Shown piece by piece: positions 45,974-57,434 of a stretch of 64,000 bases of DNA. The notes below the pieces were generated by a model that had not been told where the DNA came from, did no database searches, and saw only the letters and a list, made by a program, of their open reading frames with translations. Positions within the stretch are counted from its first letter, which is position 1. Every line of letters begins with the position of its first letter. The position numbers and the translations under genes were made by a program. This stretch comes from Cyanobium sp. AMD-g (GTDB lineage Bacteria > Cyanobacteriota > Cyanobacteriia > PCC-6307 > Cyanobiaceae), in the NCBI RefSeq assembly GCF_024346395.1, contig NZ_JAGQCW010000002.1:434001-498000 (forward strand), written 5' to 3'.

Positions 45974-47125
45974 GTGGAGTCCTTGAATCGCATCACGTTC
46001 GGCGCCGGCGACGGTTTTCACAGTCTTCTGAGAGCAAGGGTTCACGAGCATTTCGAGAGCACGGGCCAGGACCGGCGTGACTCCCGGGCCATGGTGGTCA
46101 AATCGGCCCTGATCCTGGGCTGGTTCGCGCTCACCTACGGGTTGCTCGTCTTCCAGGCCAGCAGCTGGCCGGTGGCTGTGGCCCTCTCAGCCTGTCTCGG
46201 CCTGGCGATCGCCGCCATCGGCTTCAACATTCAGCACGACGGTGGCCACGGCGCCTACTCGCGCCACCGCTGGATCAACAAGGCCGCCGCCATGACGCTC
46301 GACCTGCTGGGCGGCAGTTCCCTGATCTGGGCCCACAAGCACAACGGTCTGCACCACACCTTCACCAACATCTCCGGCCACGACGACGACATCAACCTCG
46401 GATTGATCGGGCGTCTCTCGCCCCACCAGCCCCACTGCTGGTGGCACCGCTGGCAGCACCTCTATCTGTGGCCCCTCTACGGCATGCTGCCGATCAAGTG
46501 GCAGTTCTTCGACGACTTCGCTGACCTGGCCAGCCGGGGCCGCGGTGACCATTCCCTGCCCCCGCTCTCACCGGCCGACTGGCTGCTGGTCGTGGGCGGC
46601 AAGGTGATTTTCTTCTCCCTCGCCTTTGCCCTGCCGTTGCAGCGCCATTCCTTCGCAGCGGTGATCGGCTGCTACCTGGTGACGGCGATGGTGCAGGGGA
46701 TCGTCCTGAGTGTGGTGTTCCAGCTGGCCCACTGCGTGGAGGAGGCCGACTTCCCTGGTGTTGCTGCCGCCGGTGCCGGCATGGGCCCCTGGGCCGACCA
46801 CCAACTTGCCACCACAGTGGATTTCAGCCGCTCCAACGGCCTGCTGAGCTGGCTGCTGGGGGGCTTGAACTTCCAGGTGGAGCACCACCTGTTCCCCCGC
46901 ATCTGCCACGTCCACTACCCCCAGCTCTCCGCCATCGTTGAGCAGACCTGCCGCGACTGCGGTGTGCCCTTCCGCAGCCACCGTTCCCTCCTGGCCGGTG
47001 TGGTCTCCCACTACCGCTGGCTGCGCCGCATGGGTCAGATGCCTGCCGCTGCCACCCCCCTGGCCCTGCCTGTGCTTCTGCCGGTGATGGGGAAGCCTGA
47101 CGTCGCTGCCCTGGTCAGCCGCTGA
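45974..47125 (+). CDS. Front-end acyl-lipid desaturase (DesD/delta-6-like)
   Basis: 383 residues. Histidine boxes are HDGGHGAYS, HNGLHHTFTN and QVEHHLFPR. The Q in the third box is the mark of front-end desaturases, and the overall pattern resembles Synechocystis DesD (delta-6). No cytochrome b5 domain is fused. A delta-6 or other front-end activity giving polyunsaturated lipids is likely, but regiospecificity is not readable. GTG start at 45974. It sits between SWIM and SNF2 genes on the opposite strand. Confidence 0.8.
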   Translation: MESLNRITFGAGDGFHSLLRARVHEHFESTGQDRRDSRAMVVKSALILGWFALTYGLLVFQASSWPVAVALSACLGLAIAAIGFNIQHDGGHGAYSRHRWINKAAAMTLDLLGGSSLIWAHKHNGLHHTFTNISGHDDDINLGLIGRLSPHQPHCWWHRWQHLYLWPLYGMLPIKWQFFDDFADLASRGRGDHSLPPLSPADWLLVVGGKVIFFSLAFALPLQRHSFAAVIGCYLVTAMVQGIVLSVVFQLAHCVEEADFPGVAAAGAGMGPWADHQLATTVDFSRSNGLLSWLLGGLNFQVEHHLFPRICHVHYPQLSAIVEQTCRDCGVPFRSHRSLLAGVVSHYRWLRRMGQMPAAATPLALPVLLPVMGKPDVAALVSR

Positions 47126-47137
47126 GCCGGCAGGCCG

Positions 47138-50100
47138 TCAGGGCCCCTCCTCCAGGGCCACCAGATCCCTGAGCTGGCCCACGTCGAAGCCTCCCAGCCA
47201 TTCTTCGCCGCTGCCGACGATGTCGGCGGCCAGCTTGGATTTCTCCTCGATCATGCGGTCGATCTTCTCCTCCACCGAACCGCTGGTGATGAACTTGTGC
47301 ACCAGCACGCGGTTGGTCTGTCCGATCCGGTAGGCCCGGTCGGTGGCCTGGTTCTCCACAGCGGGGTTCCACCAGCGGTCGATGTGGAACACGTGGCTGG
47401 CCCGGGTCAGGTTGAGGCCGACGCCGCCGGCCTTGAGCGACAGCAGGAACAGCTGGGGACCGCGGGGATCCTCCTGGAAGCGGTCCACCATCGCCTGCCG
47501 GTCGGTCTTGCTGCTGCCGCCATGCAGGAAGGGCACATCCTGACGCCAGCGCTGTTCCAGGTAGGCCTTGAGCAGGTGGCCCCATTCGGCGAACTGGGTG
47601 AACAGCAGGGCCCGATCGCCCGCCTCGATCACCTCCTCGAGGATCTCCTCCAGGCGCAGCAGTTTGGCGCTGCGGCTGGCGAAGCCGTTGTCCACCCGGC
47701 CCTCCTTCAGGGCCAGGGCCGGGTGGTTGCAGATCTGCTTCAGGCGGGTGAGCAGGGCCAGCACCTGGCCATGGCGCTGGCCCAGGGGCGCGCGGGCGAT
47801 GGCGTCGAGGCTGTCGTCCACGGTCTGGCGGTAGAGCTTCGTCTGCTCCGCCGACAGGCCCACCCATTCGCGCAGTTCCACCTTCTCCGGCAGGTCGGAG
47901 ATGATCGAGCGGTCGGTCTTGAGCCGCCGCAGGATGAAGGGCCCGACCCGGGCCTTGAGGTCCCGCAGGGAGCTCATGTCGCCGTAGCGCTCGATTGGCA
48001 GGCGGTAGCGCTGGCGGAAGAAACCCTCCTCCCCCAGCACCCGGGGGTTGAGGAAGTCCATCAGGGCCCACAGCTCGCTCACCCGGTTCTCCACGGGCGT
48101 GCCGGTGAGGGCGATGCGGAAGCGCCCCTGCTTGCCGGGGCGGGCCAGGTCGCGGGCCGCCTGGCTCTGCTTGGCCGATGGGTTCTTGATCGCCTGGGCT
48201 TCGTCGATCACCATGCCCTGCCAGTCGATGCTCTCCAGCAGCTCGCTGTCGCGCTGCAACAGTCCGTAGCTGGTGAGCACCAGGTCCACCCCGTCCAGGG
48301 CCTTGGCCAGTTTTTCAGGGGTGGACGGCCGGCGCGGACCGTAGTGCTCGCGCACCTCCAGATCCGGCGTGAAGCCCGCCGCCTCCCGCTTCCAGTTGGT
48401 CAGCACCGAGGTGGGGGCCACCAGCAGGACGGGCCGCTTCAGCTCCTGCTCCACCTTGAGGTGCTGCAGGAAGGCCAGCAGCTGCACCGTCTTGCCCAGG
48501 CCCATGTCGTCGGCCAGGCAGGCCCCCTGGTCGAAGCGGTGCAGGAAGGCCAGCCAGCCCAGGCCCCGCTCCTGGTAGGGCCGCAGCTGGCCGGCGAAGC
48601 CCTCCGGTGCCGGCAGGGGATCCGGGGCCTTCTGCTGGTGGTACTGCTCCAGAACGGCGTGCAGCCTGGGCCCGGCGGTGAAGCGATGCACCGGCAGTCG
48701 CATCAGGGTGTCGCCGTCGCTGGCGGTCAGCCGCAGGGCATCGTCGAGGCTGAGGTTGGGATCGGCGGCGCAGAAGCGCTCAGCGTTCTTGAGATCGCTG
48801 GGGCGCAGCTCGATCCAGGCCCCCTTGTGCTGCACCAGCGGGCTGCGCTTGGCGGAGAGGCGCTCAAGGTCCTTCAGCGTCAGCGTGACGCCGCCGATCA
48901 TCAGCTCCCACTTCCACGCGAGGCTTTCCCCCAGGGAGAAGCCGCGGGAGCGCTCGGGCAGCTCGGCTTCGATCGAGAGGCCCAGCCGACTGGCCAGGCC
49001 GCCGCTGAGGCTCGCCGGCAGCACCACGCCCACGCCCACGTCGCGCAGCTGGGTGGCGGCGGTGCGCACCAGCACGAACGCTTCGGCTGGCGTGAGCTGC
49101 ATGGTTTCGGGAGCTGCCGCATCCAGGCCCCGCCCGATCGGTTCGAACACCTGCAGGGCCCGGCCCATGCCCTCCAGCAGCAGCTGGCCGGGTTCGGCCA
49201 CCTCCACTTCGCCCAGCTGGAGCCTGCCGTCGCCCGCATTCCAGACCGTGCGGGCCGGCATCCGCAGGCTGGGATCGGCTTCGGCCTGCAGGGAGAAGCG
49301 CAGTTCCCAGAGCTCCTCGCCCTCTTCGGGGGTGAACAGCTCCAGGCAGGTCCTGGCCGGCGCCACGCGCCCCGCCACCGCTTCGCGCCAGTGCTGGGTG
49401 GCCACGGCCAGCCGCTCCCGCTCCTCCTCGTCCAGCTCGAGCCGGCCGGGGCCGGGGCCCAGGGCCTTCTGCCAGGCCCCCAGCAGGGGATCCAGACCCT
49501 GGGCCCCGGGCCGGAAACCGCTGCGCAGCTGGCCATCGAGGAGGGCTTCCAGCAGGCTGGCCACCCGCAGCCGGCCACTGCCCGGTCGGCGGCAGGCCAG
49601 GGCCCCGTCCCCGGTGGCCCCGGCGGCCATGGCGCAGGTGGCCACCTGGGGCAGGCGGATGGCCAGTTCCTCCAGCCGCCGCCGGTCCCCCTCCCGGTTG
49701 AGCAGGGGCAGCCAGCGGGCACGGTCCTCCTCCACCTGGGGCAACCAGCGGCCCCGGGCGATCAGGCTCAGGGCCCAGCGCTCCAGGTGGCTCCACCAGC
49801 GCAGATCGTCCGCCAGCCCGGGATCGTCGCCCGAGAGGGGCAGTCCGGCGAGCCAGTCGCCGGCGCCAGCGGGATCAAGGGCCAGCCCCTCCACCCGCCA
49901 GGGCCACCACTGCACCTCCTTCGGAATCGGCTCGCCCGCTTGCAGCGGCAGGCCGCTCCAGGCCGCCAGCCCTTCGCTGGCGGCCTTGCGGCGGCCGCGG
50001 GCCCCCTGGCTGCGGCTGGGCAGGGTCAGCAGGGCCTCCGCCGGGCGGAAGGCCTCCGACCAGAGGCCATGGTCATCCAGCCAGGCGCCCAGATCGTCGA

Positions 50101-50239
50101 CGCTCAGGGACAGGGGATGGTCGGGAACGGTGCGCAGCGGCGCCACCGGTGCGGCGACCCGCCAGGTGTCGGCCCAGAGCAGCAATCGGCCCCCGGCCCC
50201 TTCGGGAGGAAACAGCCAGGTGGCGTGCAGGAGGCTCAT
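47138..50239 (-). CDS. SNF2/SWI2-family DEAD-like helicase
   Basis: 1033 residues. A variable N-terminal half (SNF2_assoc-like, with LRMPARTVW and EAFVLVRTAATQLRDVGVGV) precedes the helicase: Walker A LADDMGLGKTVQLLAFLQ, VIDEAQAIKNP (DEAQ box), ALTGTPVENR, and C-terminal SLKAGGVGLNLTRASH and DRAYRIGQ. It is a bacterial HepA-like ATPase acting on DNA or RNA polymerase. ATG at 50239 overlaps the upstream membrane protein stop (50236) by 4 bases. Related functionally to the nearby SWIM protein by gene neighbourhood. Confidence 0.88.
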   Translation of the reverse strand: MSLLHATWLFPPEGAGGRLLLWADTWRVAAPVAPLRTVPDHPLSLSVDDLGAWLDDHGLWSEAFRPAEALLTLPSRSQGARGRRKAASEGLAAWSGLPLQAGEPIPKEVQWWPWRVEGLALDPAGAGDWLAGLPLSGDDPGLADDLRWWSHLERWALSLIARGRWLPQVEEDRARWLPLLNREGDRRRLEELAIRLPQVATCAMAAGATGDGALACRRPGSGRLRVASLLEALLDGQLRSGFRPGAQGLDPLLGAWQKALGPGPGRLELDEEERERLAVATQHWREAVAGRVAPARTCLELFTPEEGEELWELRFSLQAEADPSLRMPARTVWNAGDGRLQLGEVEVAEPGQLLLEGMGRALQVFEPIGRGLDAAAPETMQLTPAEAFVLVRTAATQLRDVGVGVVLPASLSGGLASRLGLSIEAELPERSRGFSLGESLAWKWELMIGGVTLTLKDLERLSAKRSPLVQHKGAWIELRPSDLKNAERFCAADPNLSLDDALRLTASDGDTLMRLPVHRFTAGPRLHAVLEQYHQQKAPDPLPAPEGFAGQLRPYQERGLGWLAFLHRFDQGACLADDMGLGKTVQLLAFLQHLKVEQELKRPVLLVAPTSVLTNWKREAAGFTPDLEVREHYGPRRPSTPEKLAKALDGVDLVLTSYGLLQRDSELLESIDWQGMVIDEAQAIKNPSAKQSQAARDLARPGKQGRFRIALTGTPVENRVSELWALMDFLNPRVLGEEGFFRQRYRLPIERYGDMSSLRDLKARVGPFILRRLKTDRSIISDLPEKVELREWVGLSAEQTKLYRQTVDDSLDAIARAPLGQRHGQVLALLTRLKQICNHPALALKEGRVDNGFASRSAKLLRLEEILEEVIEAGDRALLFTQFAEWGHLLKAYLEQRWRQDVPFLHGGSSKTDRQAMVDRFQEDPRGPQLFLLSLKAGGVGLNLTRASHVFHIDRWWNPAVENQATDRAYRIGQTNRVLVHKFITSGSVEEKIDRMIEEKSKLAADIVGSGEEWLGGFDVGQLRDLVALEEGP

Positions 50240-50712
50240 GGCCGCAAGGCGGGCAGCAGACGCTGGGCGCCCCTCAGCAGCAGGGCGCTGCCGATCAGGG
50301 GAAGCCAGAGCGGCAACCAGCCGCGCATCAGCTCGAGGATCGACGCCATGGCGCTGTGCGCCAGGGGCTGGTGGAGCAGGGAGTGGATCTCGGGAACGGG
50401 CAGGGCCAGGGAGGTGATCTGCACGGGCCCCCCCAGGCTGCGGATCCCGCACACCGCCCCCACCAGGCCGGCGGCCAGATGCTCGTCGTCGGGATCGACC
50501 CGCTGCAGGTGGAAGGCCAGCAGACCGTAGAAGAAGCCACAGCCCGCCGACCGCAGTCCGCTGTCCAGGCCGGCCGGCAGCCCGATCAGGGCGGCGGCCA
50601 GTCCGCCCAGCAGCGCCCAAGACAGGGACTGCAGCCGCAGACGGGCACGGGAATCGTCGGACGCCTGGGTCAACGGCAAGGCCTTGGCGATGGCCCGATC
50701 ATGCCTGGCCAT
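50236..50712 (-). CDS. Small membrane protein, hypothetical
   Basis: 158 residues with three hydrophobic stretches (SWALLGGLAAALIGLPAGL about 30-48; CGFFYGLLAFHL about 58-69; LPLWLPLIGSALLL about 132-145) and soluble loops. Unknown function. The start at 50712 has GATAAT 12 bases upstream on the minus strand. It is translationally coupled to the SNF2 gene (4-base overlap). Longer in-frame starts would overlap the divergent HD-GYP gene. Confidence 0.6.
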   Translation of the reverse strand: MARHDRAIAKALPLTQASDDSRARLRLQSLSWALLGGLAAALIGLPAGLDSGLRSAGCGFFYGLLAFHLQRVDPDDEHLAAGLVGAVCGIRSLGGPVQITSLALPVPEIHSLLHQPLAHSAMASILELMRGWLPLWLPLIGSALLLRGAQRLLPALRP

Positions 50713-50721
50713 CGGCAGGCT

Positions 50722-50730
50722 TACATTATC
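50722..50730. promoter_or_regulatory. AT-rich -10-like element shared by divergent genes
   Basis: The only AT-rich run in a 23-base divergent gap. Read on the minus strand it gives GATAAT, 12 bases before the start at 50712; on the plus strand it gives TACATT, 8 bases before the ATG at 50736. Both would produce very short leaders. No -35 identified. Confidence 0.3.
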
Positions 50731-50735
50731 CAGTG

Positions 50736-52688
50736 ATGCTGGCCATGCCAGCGGTTCAACCAGCACAGACCTTTTCTCAGCCTTTCTCCGGACCCCTGGC
50801 CGGGCATCGGGCGTCGTTCCGTTCACGGCCATGGGTGTGCCAGGGAGCCCCATTCCGGCAGGCCACCATCTTGAGCGCCGCCCATCCGCCACCGCATGCC
50901 TCCGACGCCCACCAGGCGAGGCGTGCCCTGCCGGAGATGCTCCAGATCGCGACGGCGATCAGCGGTGCGCTGAACCTTCCCGCCCTGTTGCGACAGATCC
51001 TCTCCAGCGCCAGAGATCTCACCCTCAGCGATGCCGGCAGCATCTACCTGGTGGAAGAGGAGAAGGGGGAGCGACGCCTCTGGTTCACGGCCTTCCAGAA
51101 CAGCTCCCTTGCGGCTAGAGGGGCCGGCATCGATTCGGGGCTCCTGGATGTGCGCTTCCCGATCACTCCCGAGCGCCTTGTCGGCTGGGCGGCCCTGCAT
51201 GGCGATGTGCTCAACCTGCCGGACGTGTATGCGATTCCGCCCGATCGTCCCTACCACTTCGACGCCGCGCTTGATCGCCGCACGGGTTATCGGGCGGTGT
51301 CGATGCTGGTGGTGCCGCTGCGGACCATGGCGGGAGACGTGGTGGGGGTGATGCAGCTGATCAACAGGAAGCGGGAGTCCTCCTCCGTGCTCACCCCCGA
51401 GACGGCGGCGGCGCTGGTGCGTCCTTACGACGCCGTCGACCAGCAGTTGATCGAGGCCCTGGCGGCCCTGGCGGCCGTCTGTGTCGAGCGGGCCCAGGCC
51501 CTGGAAGGGCAGCAGCAACAGATCGATTCGATGATCGCGCTGCTGGCCGGAGCGATCGATGCCCGCAGCGCGCACACCGGCCAGCACTGTTCCCGGGTGC
51601 CGGAATTGGCGCTGCTGCTGGCGGAGGCGGCGGAAACCATCGAGTCGGGGCCGCTGGCGGCCTTCCGCTTCCGGGGGGAGTCGGAGCGGCGGGAGTTCCG
51701 CACGGCGGCCTGGCTGCACGACTGCGGCAAGGTTGTCACCCCCGAAGCCGTGGTGGAGAAGGCCACCAAGTTGGACGCCCCGACCAACCGGATCCATGAG
51801 ATCCGCACTCGCTTTGAGGTGCTGCTGCGGGATGGGCGCATCGCCATGCTTGAGGGCTTGCTGGCGGGCGGTGACGCCGAAACTCTGCAGCGGGACTTTG
51901 GCCAACTGGAGCAGCAGCTGCAGCGGGATTTCGACTGCGTGGCCCGCTGCAATCTGGGCAGTGAGGGGACCGACCCTGGGGACCTCGCCCAGCTTCAGCG
52001 GCTGGCTGTGCGCCGCTGGTGGCGTCATTTCGACGACCGGCAGGGACTGGGCTGGGAGGAGCAGGCCAGGCGCAGCGGCCCGCCGGTGCCCCTGCCAGCC
52101 CCCGAAACCCTGCTCAGCGACGCCCCCCACCACCGCCTGCCCAGGCCCGCCGCCGACGTGCCCGAGTCGAGGTGGGGCTTCAACCTGGCGGTGCCGGAGT
52201 TGCTCTACAACCGTGGCGAGCTCTACAACCTCTCCGTGGCCAGGGGCACGCTCACCCCGGAGGAGATCTACAAGATCCGCGAGCACATGATCCACACGAT
52301 CGTGATGCTGGAGAGCATGGCCTTTCCCCCGTCGATGCACCGTGTCGCGGAGATCGCCGGGGCGCACCATGAAACCCTGGATGGCCGCGGTTACCCGAGG
52401 GGACTGACGGCGGAGCAGCTGTCGATCCCGGCCCGGATCCTGGCCATCGCCGACATCTTCGAGGCCCTCACCGCCGCCGACCGCCCCTACAAACGGGGCA
52501 TGCCCCTGTCCCAGTCGCTGGCGATCCTGGCCGGGCTCCGGGATCGTGGCCGCATCGATGCGGACCTTTTCGATCTCTTCCTGCGATCCGGGGTCTACCT
52601 CACCTATGCGAAGCGATTCCTGGCTGCCGACCAGATCGATCCAGTGGATTTGGACGCGCTGCTGGACCCCGAACAACATGTCCCGTGA
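50736..52688 (+). CDS. GAF / HD-GYP-like phosphohydrolase with an insertion
   Basis: 650 residues. N-terminal GAF domain (about 68-255, LSDAGSIYLVEEEKGERRLW, VVPLRTMAGDVVGVMQLIN), then an HD part with LHDCGKVVTPEAVVEKATKLD (HD at 328-329) and, far later, GAHHETLDGRGYPRGL. About 170 residues with an amphipathic helical stretch lie between the HD and GYP parts, more than in the other HD-GYP protein of the window. Expected c-di-GMP phosphodiesterase activity is inference. ATG at 50736. Followed after 89 bases by the glutaminase fusion. Confidence 0.8.
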   Translation: MLAMPAVQPAQTFSQPFSGPLAGHRASFRSRPWVCQGAPFRQATILSAAHPPPHASDAHQARRALPEMLQIATAISGALNLPALLRQILSSARDLTLSDAGSIYLVEEEKGERRLWFTAFQNSSLAARGAGIDSGLLDVRFPITPERLVGWAALHGDVLNLPDVYAIPPDRPYHFDAALDRRTGYRAVSMLVVPLRTMAGDVVGVMQLINRKRESSSVLTPETAAALVRPYDAVDQQLIEALAALAAVCVERAQALEGQQQQIDSMIALLAGAIDARSAHTGQHCSRVPELALLLAEAAETIESGPLAAFRFRGESERREFRTAAWLHDCGKVVTPEAVVEKATKLDAPTNRIHEIRTRFEVLLRDGRIAMLEGLLAGGDAETLQRDFGQLEQQLQRDFDCVARCNLGSEGTDPGDLAQLQRLAVRRWWRHFDDRQGLGWEEQARRSGPPVPLPAPETLLSDAPHHRLPRPAADVPESRWGFNLAVPELLYNRGELYNLSVARGTLTPEEIYKIREHMIHTIVMLESMAFPPSMHRVAEIAGAHHETLDGRGYPRGLTAEQLSIPARILAIADIFEALTAADRPYKRGMPLSQSLAILAGLRDRGRIDADLFDLFLRSGVYLTYAKRFLAADQIDPVDLDALLDPEQHVP

Positions 52689-52777
52689 GGGCTGCCCTCC
52701 GCCGTCACAGCTGCCGCTGCCATGGTGGGAGATGGGGCAAGCAAGGGCACCCACTTTCTGGTATCAGTCACTACTTA

Positions 52778-54673
52778 ATGTCTGACCATCTCCGGGACGA
52801 CGACCTGCCGCAGCGGCCGGGTGCCGATCGCCATGCCAACGTCATTCAGGAGTTGCTGAGCGAACTGCACGCGTCCTTTTCCGGGGTCCGGGAGGGCAGG
52901 GTGGCCGACTACATCCCCGAGCTGGCCAAGGCCTGCCCGGATGATTTCGGCATCGTCATCGCCACGTCGGGGGGGCGGATCTATGAGATCGGCGACACCA
53001 GGAAGGAGTTCACGATCCAGTCGATCTCCAAGCCCTTCATCTATGCCCTGGCGCTGAAGACGCTCTCCTTCGACTTCATGGCCAGCAAGATCGACGTGGA
53101 GCCTTCAGGGGAAGCCTTCAACGCCATCAGCCTGGACCCGGATTCGGGCAAGCCGCGCAATCCGATGATCAACGCCGGTGCGATCGCCGCCTCCGCCCAG
53201 ATCTGTGACGCCGATCCCAGCGGCGCCACCGATCTGCTGCTGGAGTACTTCGGCGATCTGGCCGGCCGGCGCCTGAGGATCAATGAGAACGTCTACCGCT
53301 CAGAAAAGGAAACGGGCCACCGCAACCGCGCCATCGGTCACCTGCTGCGCAACTTCAACATCATCGAATCGGATCCGGAACCGGCCCTCGATCTCTATTT
53401 CCGCCAGTGCGCCATCTCCGTCACCTGCCGTGACCTGGCCGTGATGGCCGCCACCCTGGCCTGCCAGGGACGCAATCCCTTCACCGGCGGTCAGCCGCTG
53501 TCGTCCGACATCACCGTTCGGGTGCTGGCCCTGATGGGCACCTGCGGCATGTACGACTTCGCCGGCCAGTGGCTCCATGACGTCGGCATTCCGGCAAAGA
53601 GCGGGGTCGCCGGCGGAGTGCTGGCGGTGATTCCTGGACGGCTCGGCATCGCCACCTACTCTCCGCCCCTCGACAACTTCGGCAACAGCGTCCGGGGGGT
53701 GGCGGTCTGCCGTCAGTTGTCGGTGGGGGTGGGTCTGAGCCTGTTCAATCAGTACTCCCAGGCCGATGCCACCATCCGCCGCTCCTACCAGGGATCCCAG
53801 CGAAAATCGCGCCGATGGCGCAGCGACCGGGAGCTGGAGATCCTGGCGCCCCATCGGGACAAGGTACGCATCATCCACGTGCAGGGGGTGCTCGATTTCG
53901 GTGGCATCGAGCAGCTGGCCTCTGAACTGGTGCGGCTCAGCAACGACGTGCGCATCCTCATCCTCGACCTGGCCCACGTGACCGAGTGCCCGATGGAATC
54001 CTCCGATCTGCTGGACCGCCAGCTCTGTTCGCTGGAGGACAATGGGGTCGAGATTCTGCTCTCCCGTGCCGGCCGACTGCCCCTGGTCTCGAAGCTGGAC
54101 TGGGCCATCACCGACCGCATCGACGCCTACGAGCACCTGGATTCGGCCCTGGAGGCCGCCGAGGAGCTGCTGCTGTCGTGGTACGACCCCCAGGCCGCTG
54201 CGGGGTCACCGGACCATGGCGACGACCTCGGTGAGCAGGGCTTTCTGGCGCCCCTGAGCGAGGAGCATCGGCGGATCCTGGTGGATCGCATGGACAGGCG
54301 ATCCTTCGCGGCCGGGGATGTCGTCCTCCGCCGTGGTGATCCCGGCGATGAGCTGTTCCTGGTGCGTTCCGGTTCCTTCGACATCGCCCTCGACATCAAG
54401 ACCGGCGATGGCGTCTGCCACTCCACCCGCCTGGCCACCTTCGGCCCCGGTCTCTGCTTCGGGGAGATCGGTTTCGTGGCCCAGACGCCCCGCACCGCCG
54501 ACATCATCGCCACCCGCCCCGGTGAATGCTGGGTGCTGCACCGCAACGCCTTCGAGGCCCTCAGTGCCAGCCATCCCGAGGTGGTGATCGCCCTGCTCAA
54601 GGCGCTCACCTGCGACATCGGCGCCAAGCTCAGCCAGACGAGCGTCCAGCTGACGCTGATGGAGCACTACTGA
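52778..54673 (+). CDS. glsA: Glutaminase-STAS-cNMP-binding fusion
   Basis: 631 residues in three parts. The glutaminase domain (about 20-325) has the serine-lysine pair S82-x-x-K85 in [16 protein letters not shown] and the late [17 protein letters not shown] domain (about 350-460, [38 protein letters not shown]) follows. A cNMP-binding-like domain (about 490-620) has [20 protein letters not shown] and [15 protein letters not shown]. Glutaminase makes glutamate and ammonia from glutamine. The added domains suggest regulation by partner binding and by a small ligand. It lies in the same direction as, and 89 bases after, the HD-GYP gene. Confidence 0.88.
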   Translation: MSDHLRDDDLPQRPGADRHANVIQELLSELHASFSGVREGRVADYIPELAKACPDDFGIVIATSGGRIYEIGDTRKEFTIQSISKPFIYALALKTLSFDFMASKIDVEPSGEAFNAISLDPDSGKPRNPMINAGAIAASAQICDADPSGATDLLLEYFGDLAGRRLRINENVYRSEKETGHRNRAIGHLLRNFNIIESDPEPALDLYFRQCAISVTCRDLAVMAATLACQGRNPFTGGQPLSSDITVRVLALMGTCGMYDFAGQWLHDVGIPAKSGVAGGVLAVIPGRLGIATYSPPLDNFGNSVRGVAVCRQLSVGVGLSLFNQYSQADATIRRSYQGSQRKSRRWRSDRELEILAPHRDKVRIIHVQGVLDFGGIEQLASELVRLSNDVRILILDLAHVTECPMESSDLLDRQLCSLEDNGVEILLSRAGRLPLVSKLDWAITDRIDAYEHLDSALEAAEELLLSWYDPQAAAGSPDHGDDLGEQGFLAPLSEEHRRILVDRMDRRSFAAGDVVLRRGDPGDELFLVRSGSFDIALDIKTGDGVCHSTRLATFGPGLCFGEIGFVAQTPRTADIIATRPGECWVLHRNAFEALSASHPEVVIALLKALTCDIGAKLSQTSVQLTLMEHY

Positions 54674-54747
54674 GGCCGGCGGAGCGACCCCGGGCCCCCG
54701 CGCTGGGCGATCATGCCTTTCCCAGGACCTCTCCCTGCGTTGTCGTG

Positions 54748-57417
<2,670 letters not shown>

Positions 57418-57434
57418 ACCTCAGGGGCTGGGGC

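Noticed and set aside
47297-50530. Long open frame opposite the SNF2 helicase
   Set aside because: Gln/Gly/Ala-rich shadow; the helicase motifs on the minus strand are unmistakable.
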